64,000 bases of DNA, taken from positions 124,001-188,000 of the forward strand of contig JANSYM010000008.1 in the NCBI GenBank assembly GCA_024742355.1, in the 5' to 3' direction. The DNA comes from Hyphomonadaceae bacterium. Its GTDB lineage: Bacteria; Pseudomonadota; Alphaproteobacteria; Caulobacterales; Hyphomonadaceae. The position numbers and the translations under genes are program-made. This document shows, piece after piece, positions 7,765-15,564 of this stretch. Under the pieces are notes generated by a model. It was not told the origin of the DNA, ran no database searches, and saw nothing but the letters and a program-made list of their open reading frames with translations. Position 1 is the stretch's first letter, and each line of letters starts with the position of its first letter.

Positions 7765-8775
7765 TTAGCCGATTGAAACCGCAGCGCCCAGATCCAGGAC
7801 GACGATCAACACAATTGCGAACACCAGCAAGAGCACAGAGAGCCCCATATTTATTGCCACCGCGCGATCCGCGCCCTTCCGCTCGAGCCAGGTGCGCGGG
7901 CGGATATCTCTCAATCGGAACACGACCAAAGCGGACAGGATCAGGCTGGCGACATTGAGGCTGAGCAGAAGTGCCGCGCGCGATGCCAAAGCAAACTCGC
8001 CACTGCCCAGAAACAGGCCGACGGCCGCTCCAGGCGGCAACAGCGCGGCGGCCACCATCACACCGACCAGCGTCGCATTGGCACCTCGCGTCAGCGACAA
8101 CGCCGCCGCGGCGCCCGCCGCGATCGCCAGCGCCACGCCGTCAAGCCGAACCTCAGCGCGCGACATCAATTCACGGCTGGTATAGTCCACCGGGATCACG
8201 AACGAGATCAGGATGGCGCAGACCAGCGCCAGTGAAATCCCAATCGCAAGCGTGCGCGCAGCCCCGAACAACAGCTTGCGGTCGCCCAACGCAGCCCCGA
8301 GCGAAAAGCCGAGGATCGGGCCAAGCAGCGGTGCGATCACCATCGCGCCAATCACGCCGGCAACGCTGTTCGAATGCAAACCGATCGCTGCAACGATGGT
8401 GGAGAGCACGACGAAGATCAGAAAGTCACGGTCGAGTTTCGCATCGGTTGTCACGTCCTGGTAGATTTCTTCGCGCAGCGCCATTTTGCGCTGAGAGGCG
8501 CGGTGCTTTTTCAGGTCTGTGTCTTCCGGCAGGTCGGGCACAGTGGCCTCGATCGGGACGATGGAAATGCGCCAATCTCGCTCGTCCTCAAGACACGCCT
8601 GTAAATTGTCGACCAGGGTCTGCCGCGTCCCGTCACGCAGGAAGACCGACACATAGCGCCGGTCCTGCTGTTCCAGCGGAATGACGACATAATCAATCGG
8701 CTCAGCGGCACGAATAGCCCGCATGGCGGTCTCGTAAGCCTCGCCATCCTTCACGTGCAGATCGAGACGTCTCAT
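7765..8775 (-). CDS. DUF389 family inner-membrane protein
   Basis: The 336-residue protein has a soluble N-terminal domain (about 1-115) and then a hydrophobic core of eight or so transmembrane segments, with the conserved GAMVIAPLLGPILGFSLGAALGD and GVMVAAALLPPGAAVGL segments of the DUF389 (TIGR00341-type) family. Members are predicted inner-membrane proteins, with transport of an unknown hydrophobic or anionic solute usually suggested. Its ATG overlaps the stop codon of the TRIC-like gene by four bases (8772-8775), so the two membrane proteins are translationally coupled and probably act in the same process. Confidence 0.88.
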   Translation of the reverse strand: MRRLDLHVKDGEAYETAMRAIRAAEPIDYVVIPLEQQDRRYVSVFLRDGTRQTLVDNLQACLEDERDWRISIVPIEATVPDLPEDTDLKKHRASQRKMALREEIYQDVTTDAKLDRDFLIFVVLSTIVAAIGLHSNSVAGVIGAMVIAPLLGPILGFSLGAALGDRKLLFGAARTLAIGISLALVCAILISFVIPVDYTSRELMSRAEVRLDGVALAIAAGAAAALSLTRGANATLVGVMVAAALLPPGAAVGLFLGSGEFALASRAALLLSLNVASLILSALVVFRLRDIRPRTWLERKGADRAVAINMGLSVLLLVFAIVLIVVLDLGAAVSIG

Positions 8776-9401
8776 GGCTCATCCTTTGGCTTTTTCCGGA
8801 ACGGGACCAGCAGTTTTGGCTGAATCGTCTTCATGATGATGACACAGGCCCGAATGCTGAACGCGGTGGCACCGCCCAGCGCCATCGCCCACGGGATGGT
8901 CAGGCCGAGTGTAACCGCGCCCCAGAACATCAACGCGCCGAGCAAGGCGGCCGTGGCATAGATATCCTCCCGCAGGATCAGCGGCACCTCATTACAGACC
9001 ACGTCGCGTAACAGGCCGCCAAAGCTCGCGGTAATCGTCCCCATCATCACCACGACAACCGGGCCATAGCCCAGCGAATAAGCCGCCTGCGCGCCGATCA
9101 CACAGAATAGCGACAAGCCAAGCGCATCGAACCAGATCAGTGTTTTGAACCGCGCGATACGCTCGCCAAGAATGGCCGAGACACCACCGCCCGCGAGTGC
9201 AATCAGGATTGTCTGGGAATGCTCCAGCCAGAAGACAGGTCGGTCGAGCAACAAGTCACGAATGGTGCCGCCGCCAATGGCTGGCAATAAGGACACGACA
9301 AAGATCCCGAACAGATCGAGCCCGCGCCGCGAGGCCGCCAGTCCGCCTGACAGGGCGAAGACGAACACGCCCAACGCGTCGGCAATCTCGAGCGGCGTCA
9401 T
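8772..9401 (-). CDS. TRIC-like cation channel family protein (UPF0126)
   Basis: A 209-residue integral membrane protein of the UPF0126/YadS/TRIC family with about seven helices built from two tandem three-helix repeats. The glycine motifs GGGTIRDLLLDRPVFW (first repeat) and ASFGGLLRDVVCNEVPLIL (second repeat) are diagnostic. Bacterial homologues have been shown to be homotrimeric monovalent-cation channels related to eukaryotic TRIC. Its ATG abuts the stop codon of the dehydrogenase gene upstream, and its end overlaps the DUF389 gene. Ion selectivity in this organism is unknown. Confidence 0.88.
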   Translation of the reverse strand: MTPLEIADALGVFVFALSGGLAASRRGLDLFGIFVVSLLPAIGGGTIRDLLLDRPVFWLEHSQTILIALAGGGVSAILGERIARFKTLIWFDALGLSLFCVIGAQAAYSLGYGPVVVVMMGTITASFGGLLRDVVCNEVPLILREDIYATAALLGALMFWGAVTLGLTIPWAMALGGATAFSIRACVIIMKTIQPKLLVPFRKKPKDEP

Positions 9402-10268
9402 CTAGTCTTTGCTCCGACCCATGCGCGCAAGCAGGCTGCTCGTATCCCAGCGATTGCCGCCCATCGCCTGGATGTCGGCATAATATTGGTCGACCATGGC
9501 CGTCAGCGGCAGGCTGGCCCCGGTGGTCCGCGCCGTCTCGAGGGTGATGCGCAAATCCTTGCGCATCCAGTCGACCGCAAAGCCGTGTTCATAATGGCCG
9601 TCGCGCATGGTTTCCCAACGATTGTCCATTTGCCAGCTCTGCGCCGCGCCACCGCCGATGGCTTCGATGACCTTGTCAATGTCGAGCCCGGCCTGGTCGG
9701 CAAAGTGCAGGCCTTCTGCAAGCCCCTGCACGATCCCGGCAATACAGATCTGATTGACGGATTTTGCGAGCTGCCCTGCCCCACTTTCACCGATCAGGGT
9801 CATGCGCTTGCCATAGGCATCCATGATCGGTTCCGCGCGCGCGAACGCTGCCGCATCTCCCCCGCACATGATGGTCAGTTGGCCATTCTCGGCGCCTGCC
9901 TGACCGCCAGAAATCGGCGCATCGATGAAGGCCGCGCCCTGCGCTGCTGAACGCGCATAAAGGTCGCGCGCAAGACCCGCACTCGCCGTCGTGTGATCGA
10001 CAATCACCATGCCACTGCCAAGGCTCGGCTCAAGCGCGTCAAAAACCACGCGAACGTCCGGATCATCTCCCAGGCAAAGAAAGATAAAATCAGCGCCATC
10101 TGCTGCTTCTGCGGGCGTTTCAGCCGCGTCGCCCTGGTGCTCCGCACCCCATTTCCTGGCTTTCGCCTCCGTCCGGTTCCAGACGGTGACACTGTGCCCG
10201 GCAGCCTCCAGGTGCCCGGCCATCGGGTAACCCATCACGCCAAGCCCGAGAAAAGCGGTTTTCGCCAT
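9402..10268 (-). CDS. NAD(P)-dependent beta-hydroxyacid dehydrogenase (3-hydroxyisobutyrate dehydrogenase family)
   Basis: A 288-residue member of the 3-hydroxyisobutyrate/tartronate-semialdehyde/glyoxylate reductase family. The N-terminal Rossmann motif FLGLGVMGYPMAGHL, the substrate loop DAPISGGQAGA and the catalytic lysine in GQLAKSVNQ (about residue 168) are all present, followed by the all-helical dimerisation domain. The ATG at 10268 has AGGAG seven bases upstream; an earlier in-frame start at 10325 lacks this. Valine degradation would be consistent with the isobutyryl-CoA-dehydrogenase-like gene nearby, but glyoxylate or succinic-semialdehyde reduction cannot be excluded. Confidence 0.88.
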   Translation of the reverse strand: MAKTAFLGLGVMGYPMAGHLEAAGHSVTVWNRTEAKARKWGAEHQGDAAETPAEAADGADFIFLCLGDDPDVRVVFDALEPSLGSGMVIVDHTTASAGLARDLYARSAAQGAAFIDAPISGGQAGAENGQLTIMCGGDAAAFARAEPIMDAYGKRMTLIGESGAGQLAKSVNQICIAGIVQGLAEGLHFADQAGLDIDKVIEAIGGGAAQSWQMDNRWETMRDGHYEHGFAVDWMRKDLRITLETARTTGASLPLTAMVDQYYADIQAMGGNRWDTSSLLARMGRSKD

Positions 10269-10373
10269 TACATTACTCCTATGCCTGCAGGCCGGTCTAA
10301 TCGAACAAATTTCATCTAAATCCAACCCGCCATTCTCAACCGATATTCACCCTGATGCCCTATGAGCGGTCAC

Positions 10374-10390
10374 TAGACCAGAAGGGTCTA
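10374..10390. repeat. inverted repeat upstream of motB-like gene
   Basis: Six-base arms TAGACC and GGTCTA flank AGAAG, eleven bases before the ATG of the MotB-like gene. It may be an operator or form a small mRNA hairpin just ahead of the AGGG ribosome-binding site. Confidence 0.35.
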
Positions 10391-10401
10391 TAGGGAAACG
10401 T

Positions 10402-11091
10402 ATGGCTCAGGCTTATTCATCCCGGCGCGTACAGGGCAGAACGCCCTCAGCGTCCGCCCGCAAACTGGGCACCTGGAAGCTGGCATATGCCGACTTCCTG
10501 ACGGCTCTCTGCGCCTTTTTCCTGATCATGTGGATCGTTCATGGAGTCACCGCCGGTGAGCGCCAGGCACTGGCACAACAGTTTGGAGCCAAAGCTGACT
10601 CGATTGAAGTGGCGGCCAATGATCCGGTCATGCAAGCCAAGACGGTTGCCCAGATGCTGCGCATCGACCCGGCACTGGAGGCGTTCGGTACCAGCGTCAC
10701 GATCACGGCTGAACCGAACCTTGTCCGGATCGATTTGTCCGATATGACCGAGAACCCACTCTTCGAAAACGGCAATGGCTCGCTGAACGCAACCGGCGAG
10801 CAACTGACCCATCTGACCGGCCAGGCGATTTCCTACCTCACCTTCCCCGTCATGATCGAAGGCCACACCGATTCCAATCCCAGCCGAACCGACGGTTACT
10901 CGAACTGGGAATTGTCATCTGATCGCGCAAATTCGGCACGCCGTTTGCTAATCGAAGCCGGAGTTTCTGAGGATCGGATCAAAAGCGTGGCAGGCCTCGC
11001 AGATACGCGGCCACTATTACAGAACGCCCCGCATGATGGCGCCAATCGGCGCATCTCGATTGTTCTGGTCATCAGTGAAAAGTCAGCATAG
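10402..11091 (+). CDS. MotB-like OmpA-family stator protein
   Basis: The 229-residue protein has the MotB plan: basic N terminus, KLAYADFLTALCAFFLIMWIV (one membrane helix with the proton-accepting Asp in YADF), a short plug/linker, and a C-terminal peptidoglycan-binding OmpA domain with EGHTDSNPSRTDGYSNWELS and SDRANSARR. MotB pairs with MotA to form the ion-conducting stator of the flagellar motor. It is shorter than typical MotB (about 260-300) and no motA or other flagellar gene is nearby. AGGG sits seven bases before the start. It could be the true motor MotB or a stator paralogue. Confidence 0.85.
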   Translation: MAQAYSSRRVQGRTPSASARKLGTWKLAYADFLTALCAFFLIMWIVHGVTAGERQALAQQFGAKADSIEVAANDPVMQAKTVAQMLRIDPALEAFGTSVTITAEPNLVRIDLSDMTENPLFENGNGSLNATGEQLTHLTGQAISYLTFPVMIEGHTDSNPSRTDGYSNWELSSDRANSARRLLIEAGVSEDRIKSVAGLADTRPLLQNAPHDGANRRISIVLVISEKSA

Positions 11092-11128
11092 AACTCATCC
11101 CACCGATGAGAATCACCCTGGAGGCTGA

Positions 11129-12964
11129 ATGACCGCAGATATTCTGGCTCACTGGCCCATGTGGGCGAGCCTCGCGGCCGTCGCTGTCACCATCGTCTTT
11201 TACACGCTTGATCGCTGGTCGATGGAACTGGTCTCTGTGAGCGTGATTGCGGCGCTGTTGCTGCTGTTCAGCCTGCCCGGCGCCACCGCCTATGATGGCA
11301 GCGAAATAGCGCTGGCGGATTTGCTTTCCGGGTTTGCCAACCCGGCTCTGATCACGATCATGGCGCTGCTGGTTGTCGGCCAAGGCCTGTTCCAGACTGG
11401 CGCCCTTGAAGGCCCGACCAAGGCCCTCGTCCAATCCTATGACAAGCGGCCGATGATCACGCTGGTGATGACGTTCATGGCCGTCTTCGCGACCAGCGCG
11501 TTCACCAATAACACGCCGGTTGTGATCATGTTCCTTCCGATCATGTCGGCGATCGCGGCGCGCATGGGCGCGTCGACCTCTCGTCTGATGATGCCACTCA
11601 GTTTTGTCTCGATTTTTGCCGGCATGACGACCCTGATCGGGACATCGACCAACCTGCTCGCCGCCGACGCATACGAGCGCCTGACCCCAAACAAGCTCGG
11701 CTTTTTCGACCAATCCGTGTTCGGCCTGATGCTGGCCGGTGTTGGCATGTTCTACTTGGTGATCGCGTCCCGCGTTCTCTTGCCGAACCGGGAAGATTTC
11801 ACCGAAACGATGGTGAAAACCGGCAAGCAGTTCGTGGCGCAGTTCGAAGTTACTCCAGGTCATTTCCTGGATGGCAAAGCCGCGGTCGCGGGCATGTTCC
11901 CAGACCTCAAGGACATGACGGTGCGCATGATTCAGCGTGGCGAGCGTGCCCTTTTGCCGCCTTATGATGAAGTCCGCTTGATGCCCGGTGATCTGGTCAT
12001 CGTCGCGGCGACACGACAAGCACTGACTGATCTGCTGTCAGAAAAACCGGCCATGCTTCAGGATATTTGGCAGAGCGGCGTCCCGGAAACCGATGATTCC
12101 GGGGAACATCAGCTCGGCCTCGTCGAAGCCGTTATCGCACCCGGGTCTCGGATGGCGGGCCGCACCGTCGAAATGCTCGGCTTCCGCCGCCTTACTCGCG
12201 CGGTCACGCTCGGCATCCAGCGCCGCAGCCGGATGATCCGGGCAAAACTGGGTGAAATCCGGCTTGAGGCTGGTGATACGCTGCTGCTGTGTGGCCCGAT
12301 CAGCGCGTTCCGCAATCTACGTGTCAGCCGCGACCTGATCCTGCTGGAATGGTCGCAAAGCGAGTTTCCGACCACGACCCGGGCGCAGGTCGCACGCCTG
12401 ATCACGGTGGGGATGGTGGTCGCCGCCGCGACCGGGATCGCCAGCATCACGCTTGCTTCAATCGTCGCCGCAACGGCGATGATCCTGCTGCAATGCCTCA
12501 ACCACCGCCAGGCGGCGCGTTCTCTAGACCTGCGAATTTACCTGGTGATTGCAGCCGCGCTCGCCATGGGCGTCTCGCTGGAAATGACAGGCGCGGCGCA
12601 GATGATCGCCGAATTGGTGGTATTGCTGGCATCGCCTTATGGCACGCTCGCGATCCTGTCGGCGATATTCCTGGCGGTTGCCATCCTCACGAACATACTG
12701 AGCAATGCCGCCACTGCCGTCCTGTTCACACCGATCGCCATATCCGCGGCTGAGCAAACCGGCGCCGACCCGTTCCCGTTCCTCTTGGCGGTGATTTATG
12801 CTGCGAATTGTGCCTTCGCGACACCTATTGCTTATCAGACAAATATGCTGGTTATGGGTCCGGGGCACTACAAGTTTGGAGACTTTTTACGTTTCGGTGG
12901 CCCACTGGTCATATTAATGTGGGCCGCATTTACAGTCATAGCCCCTTGGCGCTTTGACCTTTAG
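11129..12964 (+). CDS. SLC13-family permease with RCK_C domains
   Basis: The 611-residue inner-membrane protein has about ten to twelve transmembrane helices split by a cytoplasmic insert at about 215-400 that contains two TrkA-C (RCK_C)-like domains; phrases such as EVRLMPGDLVIVAATRQAL and EIRLEAGDTLLLCGPISAF end each domain. The family signature TNNTPVVIMFLPIMSAIAAR and the second half-repeat TNILSNAATAVLFTPIAIS are the paired re-entrant segments of divalent anion:Na+ symporters. Substrates in this subgroup include sulfate, dicarboxylates and unknown anions. It starts 37 bases after the MotB-like gene and ends 17 bases before bpt. Substrate not predictable. Confidence 0.9.
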   Translation: MTADILAHWPMWASLAAVAVTIVFYTLDRWSMELVSVSVIAALLLLFSLPGATAYDGSEIALADLLSGFANPALITIMALLVVGQGLFQTGALEGPTKALVQSYDKRPMITLVMTFMAVFATSAFTNNTPVVIMFLPIMSAIAARMGASTSRLMMPLSFVSIFAGMTTLIGTSTNLLAADAYERLTPNKLGFFDQSVFGLMLAGVGMFYLVIASRVLLPNREDFTETMVKTGKQFVAQFEVTPGHFLDGKAAVAGMFPDLKDMTVRMIQRGERALLPPYDEVRLMPGDLVIVAATRQALTDLLSEKPAMLQDIWQSGVPETDDSGEHQLGLVEAVIAPGSRMAGRTVEMLGFRRLTRAVTLGIQRRSRMIRAKLGEIRLEAGDTLLLCGPISAFRNLRVSRDLILLEWSQSEFPTTTRAQVARLITVGMVVAAATGIASITLASIVAATAMILLQCLNHRQAARSLDLRIYLVIAAALAMGVSLEMTGAAQMIAELVVLLASPYGTLAILSAIFLAVAILTNILSNAATAVLFTPIAISAAEQTGADPFPFLLAVIYAANCAFATPIAYQTNMLVMGPGHYKFGDFLRFGGPLVILMWAAFTVIAPWRFDL

Positions 12965-12981
12965 ATGCGTAAATTGCGGAT

Positions 12982-13740
12982 ATGAAGCTAGACGAATCGC
13001 TCTTTCAGCTACCGGGTCTCCGGCGTGGATTGCGCTTCTATGTGACGGGCGCCAGCCCTTGCCCCTATCTGCCAGGTCAGATTGAGCGCAAAGGCTTCAC
13101 CCACCTGACACAGGATAATCCGGACGCGCTGCACGATCAGCTGAGCCGCGCCGGGTTTCGGCGCAGCCAAGGCGTCGCCTATCGCCCCGCCTGCCCAACC
13201 TGTAATGCCTGCCGCTCCGTCCGGGTCGATGTGGCAAGCTTCAAACCCAGCAAAAACCAGAAGCGGATCATCAAGGCCAATACAGATCTCGTTCGCGAGC
13301 CGATTGAAGCCCGCGCGAACCGGGAGCATTTCCGTCTTCTCAAGTCGTATCTCAATTCGCGCCATGATGGCGGCGGCATGTCGGACATGGGCTATCGCGA
13401 GTTCTGCGCGATGGTGAATGACAGCCCGGTCCAGACCCTGCTGTTCGAGTATCGGATTGGACAAGGCGATGACGCGCCGCTGGCGGCTGTGTCTCTGACC
13501 GATGTCGTGCGCGATGGCTTTTCCATGGTCTACACCTTCTTCGACCCGTCCCTGCGCCAACGCAGCCTGGGCACCTACATGATTCTTGATCACATCCTGC
13601 ATGCCCGCGAACTCGGCTTGCCGCACGTCTATCTGGGCTACTGGATCAAGGACAGTGAGAAAATGGACTACAAGCGGCGGTTCAAGCCTCTCGAAGTGCT
13701 TGACGGCGGACGATGGCGCGCGCTTGAAGAGAGTGAATAA
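12982..13740 (+). CDS. bpt: aspartate/glutamate leucyltransferase (aminoacyl-tRNA-protein transferase)
   Basis: This 252-residue enzyme belongs to the bacterial Bpt family, which transfers leucine from Leu-tRNA to proteins with N-terminal Asp or Glu, creating N-degrons for ClpS/ClpAP. The metal/cysteine motif CPTCNACRSVRV near residue 72 and the C-terminal half with the GNAT-like core (DVVRDGFSMVYTFFDP and YLGYWIKDSEKMDYKRRFKP) match the family, and the length is typical. It lies between the SLC13 permease and the TRAP transporter with short gaps, probably coincidental neighbours. Arginyl versus leucyl specificity is based on family knowledge of bacterial Bpt. Confidence 0.93.
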   Translation: MKLDESLFQLPGLRRGLRFYVTGASPCPYLPGQIERKGFTHLTQDNPDALHDQLSRAGFRRSQGVAYRPACPTCNACRSVRVDVASFKPSKNQKRIIKANTDLVREPIEARANREHFRLLKSYLNSRHDGGGMSDMGYREFCAMVNDSPVQTLLFEYRIGQGDDAPLAAVSLTDVVRDGFSMVYTFFDPSLRQRSLGTYMILDHILHARELGLPHVYLGYWIKDSEKMDYKRRFKPLEVLDGGRWRALEESE

Positions 13741-13758
13741 TCCATCGGGAGAAACCAC

Positions 13759-14868
13759 ATGATTGATCGCCGGAAACTGCTCGGTGCCGCCACACTTGGC
13801 GCCGCTGGGCTGGCCACGACAGCCTGTTCGCAATCAGCCAGCGATGGCGCCGCCGGTCCTGCGGTTCAGACCCGCAAGAAGCGCCGCCTGACCATGACGA
13901 CGACCTGGCCGAAGGACCTGCCAGGCCTTGGCACCGCCGCGCAGCGCCTCGCGGATCGCATTGGCGAATTGTCTGAAGGCCAGATGGAAGTGTCAGTCTA
14001 CGCCTCTGGCGAACTGGTCCCGGCCTTCGAAGCCTTTGACGCGGTCGCGTCCGGCAATGTCGATATGTATCACGGTGCCGACTATTACTGGCAATCCAAA
14101 TCCAAGGCCTTCAATTTCTTCACCGCTGTCCCGATGGGCATGACAGCACCGGAAATCATGGGCTGGATCGATTTTGGCGGCGGCCAGGCCTTGTGGGAAG
14201 AACTGTCCGGTCAATATGGCGTCATCGCCTTCCAGGCGGCCAATACCGGCCACCAGATGGGCGGCTGGTTCAAGACCGAGGTGAACAGCCTGGACGATTT
14301 TCGCGGCCTGAAGATGCGCATTCCTGGCATGGGCGGCGACGTCGTGCGGGCGCTGGGCGGTGCGGCTGAAGCGCTACCCGGCAATGAAATCTATCAGGCG
14401 CTGCAGACCGGCCGGATTGATGCGACCGAATGGGTGGGTCCGTGGAATGACTATTTCCTCGGCTTCCACCGCGAGGCCAAGTATCACTATGGCCCCGGCT
14501 TTCACGAGCCGGGCAGCGCGCTCGCACTCGGCATTAATCGCTCGAAATGGGATAGCCTGACGCCAACCGAGCAGGCCATCATCCGCACGGCCGCTGGCGA
14601 AGTGAACAACCAGTCAGTAGGCGAATTCACTTACCAGAATGGCGTCTATCTTGAGAAACTCGTCAATGAAGAAGGCGTCGAGCTTCGCCAATTCCCGGAA
14701 GTCGTCATGGCGCGCGTCCAGGAAATCTCCGCCGACATTCGCAGCGATGCAGGCAATGAAGGCGACCTGGAGCGACGCATCTATGAGAGCTTCGAGGACG
14801 CGTTGATAAAGATGCGCGGCTGGGCCCGCATATCGGATAGTCCTTACATGGTCGCGCGCGAACTCTAG
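13759..14868 (+). CDS. TRAP transporter solute-binding protein, TakP-like
   Basis: A 369-residue periplasmic receptor with a twin-arginine type signal (DRRKLLGAATLGAAGLATTAC); the Cys after TTA could be a lipoprotein site. The mature part begins TTTWPKDLPGLGTAAQRLAD and contains GLKMRIPGMGGDVVRALGG and TEWVGPWNDYFLGF, patterns of the DctP superfamily branch that includes the 2-oxoacid-binding TakP of Rhodobacter sphaeroides and the mannitol/chloroaromatic-type receptors. It would deliver a carboxylate to the permease encoded by the next two genes. GGGAG lies eight bases before the ATG. 2-oxoacid specificity is inferred from resemblance only. Confidence 0.88.
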   Translation: MIDRRKLLGAATLGAAGLATTACSQSASDGAAGPAVQTRKKRRLTMTTTWPKDLPGLGTAAQRLADRIGELSEGQMEVSVYASGELVPAFEAFDAVASGNVDMYHGADYYWQSKSKAFNFFTAVPMGMTAPEIMGWIDFGGGQALWEELSGQYGVIAFQAANTGHQMGGWFKTEVNSLDDFRGLKMRIPGMGGDVVRALGGAAEALPGNEIYQALQTGRIDATEWVGPWNDYFLGFHREAKYHYGPGFHEPGSALALGINRSKWDSLTPTEQAIIRTAAGEVNNQSVGEFTYQNGVYLEKLVNEEGVELRQFPEVVMARVQEISADIRSDAGNEGDLERRIYESFEDALIKMRGWARISDSPYMVAREL

Positions 14869-14907
14869 GCGAGACAGGGGTCACCGCCGACATAGGAGCT
14901 GGGGTAA

Positions 14908-15564
14908 ATGGAGCAGATTGTTTCCGTGGTCGGGACAGGGTTGCGGTTCGCCGGCTACGGCCTGTTGCCGCTATTGCTCTTGCCCCTGGCCATTCTGGCC
15001 ATCCCGAAACCGCTGGGCGGGCTATCTGAAAAGTTGAGCGCCGGGATAGACCGAGTATCAGGTGTGGCCATGGGTTTCGCACTCACCGCCGGGTTCCTGA
15101 TCATCCTGATCCAGCTCGCCGCGGTGTTGCTGCGTTACGTCTTCGGGCTCAGTTTCAGCTGGCTCAATGACAGTGTCATTTTCACCTTCGCGATGATGTT
15201 CATGCTCGGCGCGGCAGCGACCTTGCGTGATGATGGCCATGTCCGCGTCGACATCCTGCGCCCCCGCTTCAGCCCGAAAGTCAAAGCCGGGATCGAAATG
15301 TTCGGATCGCTGGTCTTCATCGTTCCGATTGGCATTCTCATCCTGTACGCGGGATCGGGATTGATTTCGCGGAGCTGGATCGGCCTCGAACACTTCAATG
15401 AAAGTGACGGCCTGCCAATCAAGTATCTGTTCAAGACCATGGTACCCCTTTTCGCCATCCTGATGATCGGACAGGCTCTTAGCCAGGCCATCAAAGCGGC
15501 TCTGGTTATTCGAGATTTGAGACCAGCGGATGCAGACTCTGATCACAGTGCGGAGGCACTGTGA
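14908..15564 (+). CDS. TRAP transporter small permease (DctQ type)
   Basis: The 218-residue protein has four main transmembrane helices plus an extra N-terminal hydrophobic segment (about 15-35). The DctQ core is recognised by YVFGLSFSWLNDSVIFTFAMMF and ATLRDDGHVRVDIL, where the HVRVD element is typical. In tripartite ATP-independent periplasmic transporters DctQ partners with the large permease DctM; this gene lies between the receptor and dctM and overlaps the latter by one base (TGATG), so translation is coupled. It is longer than minimal DctQ proteins (about 160-180), as in the mannitol/chloroaromatic-type subgroup. Confidence 0.88.
   Translation: MEQIVSVVGTGLRFAGYGLLPLLLLPLAILAIPKPLGGLSEKLSAGIDRVSGVAMGFALTAGFLIILIQLAAVLLRYVFGLSFSWLNDSVIFTFAMMFMLGAAATLRDDGHVRVDILRPRFSPKVKAGIEMFGSLVFIVPIGILILYAGSGLISRSWIGLEHFNESDGLPIKYLFKTMVPLFAILMIGQALSQAIKAALVIRDLRPADADSDHSAEAL

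Noticed and set aside
11072-12019. 315-codon open frame opposite the SLC13 permease
   Set aside because: Very His/Arg/Gln-rich translation typical of reverse-strand reading of a membrane-protein gene.
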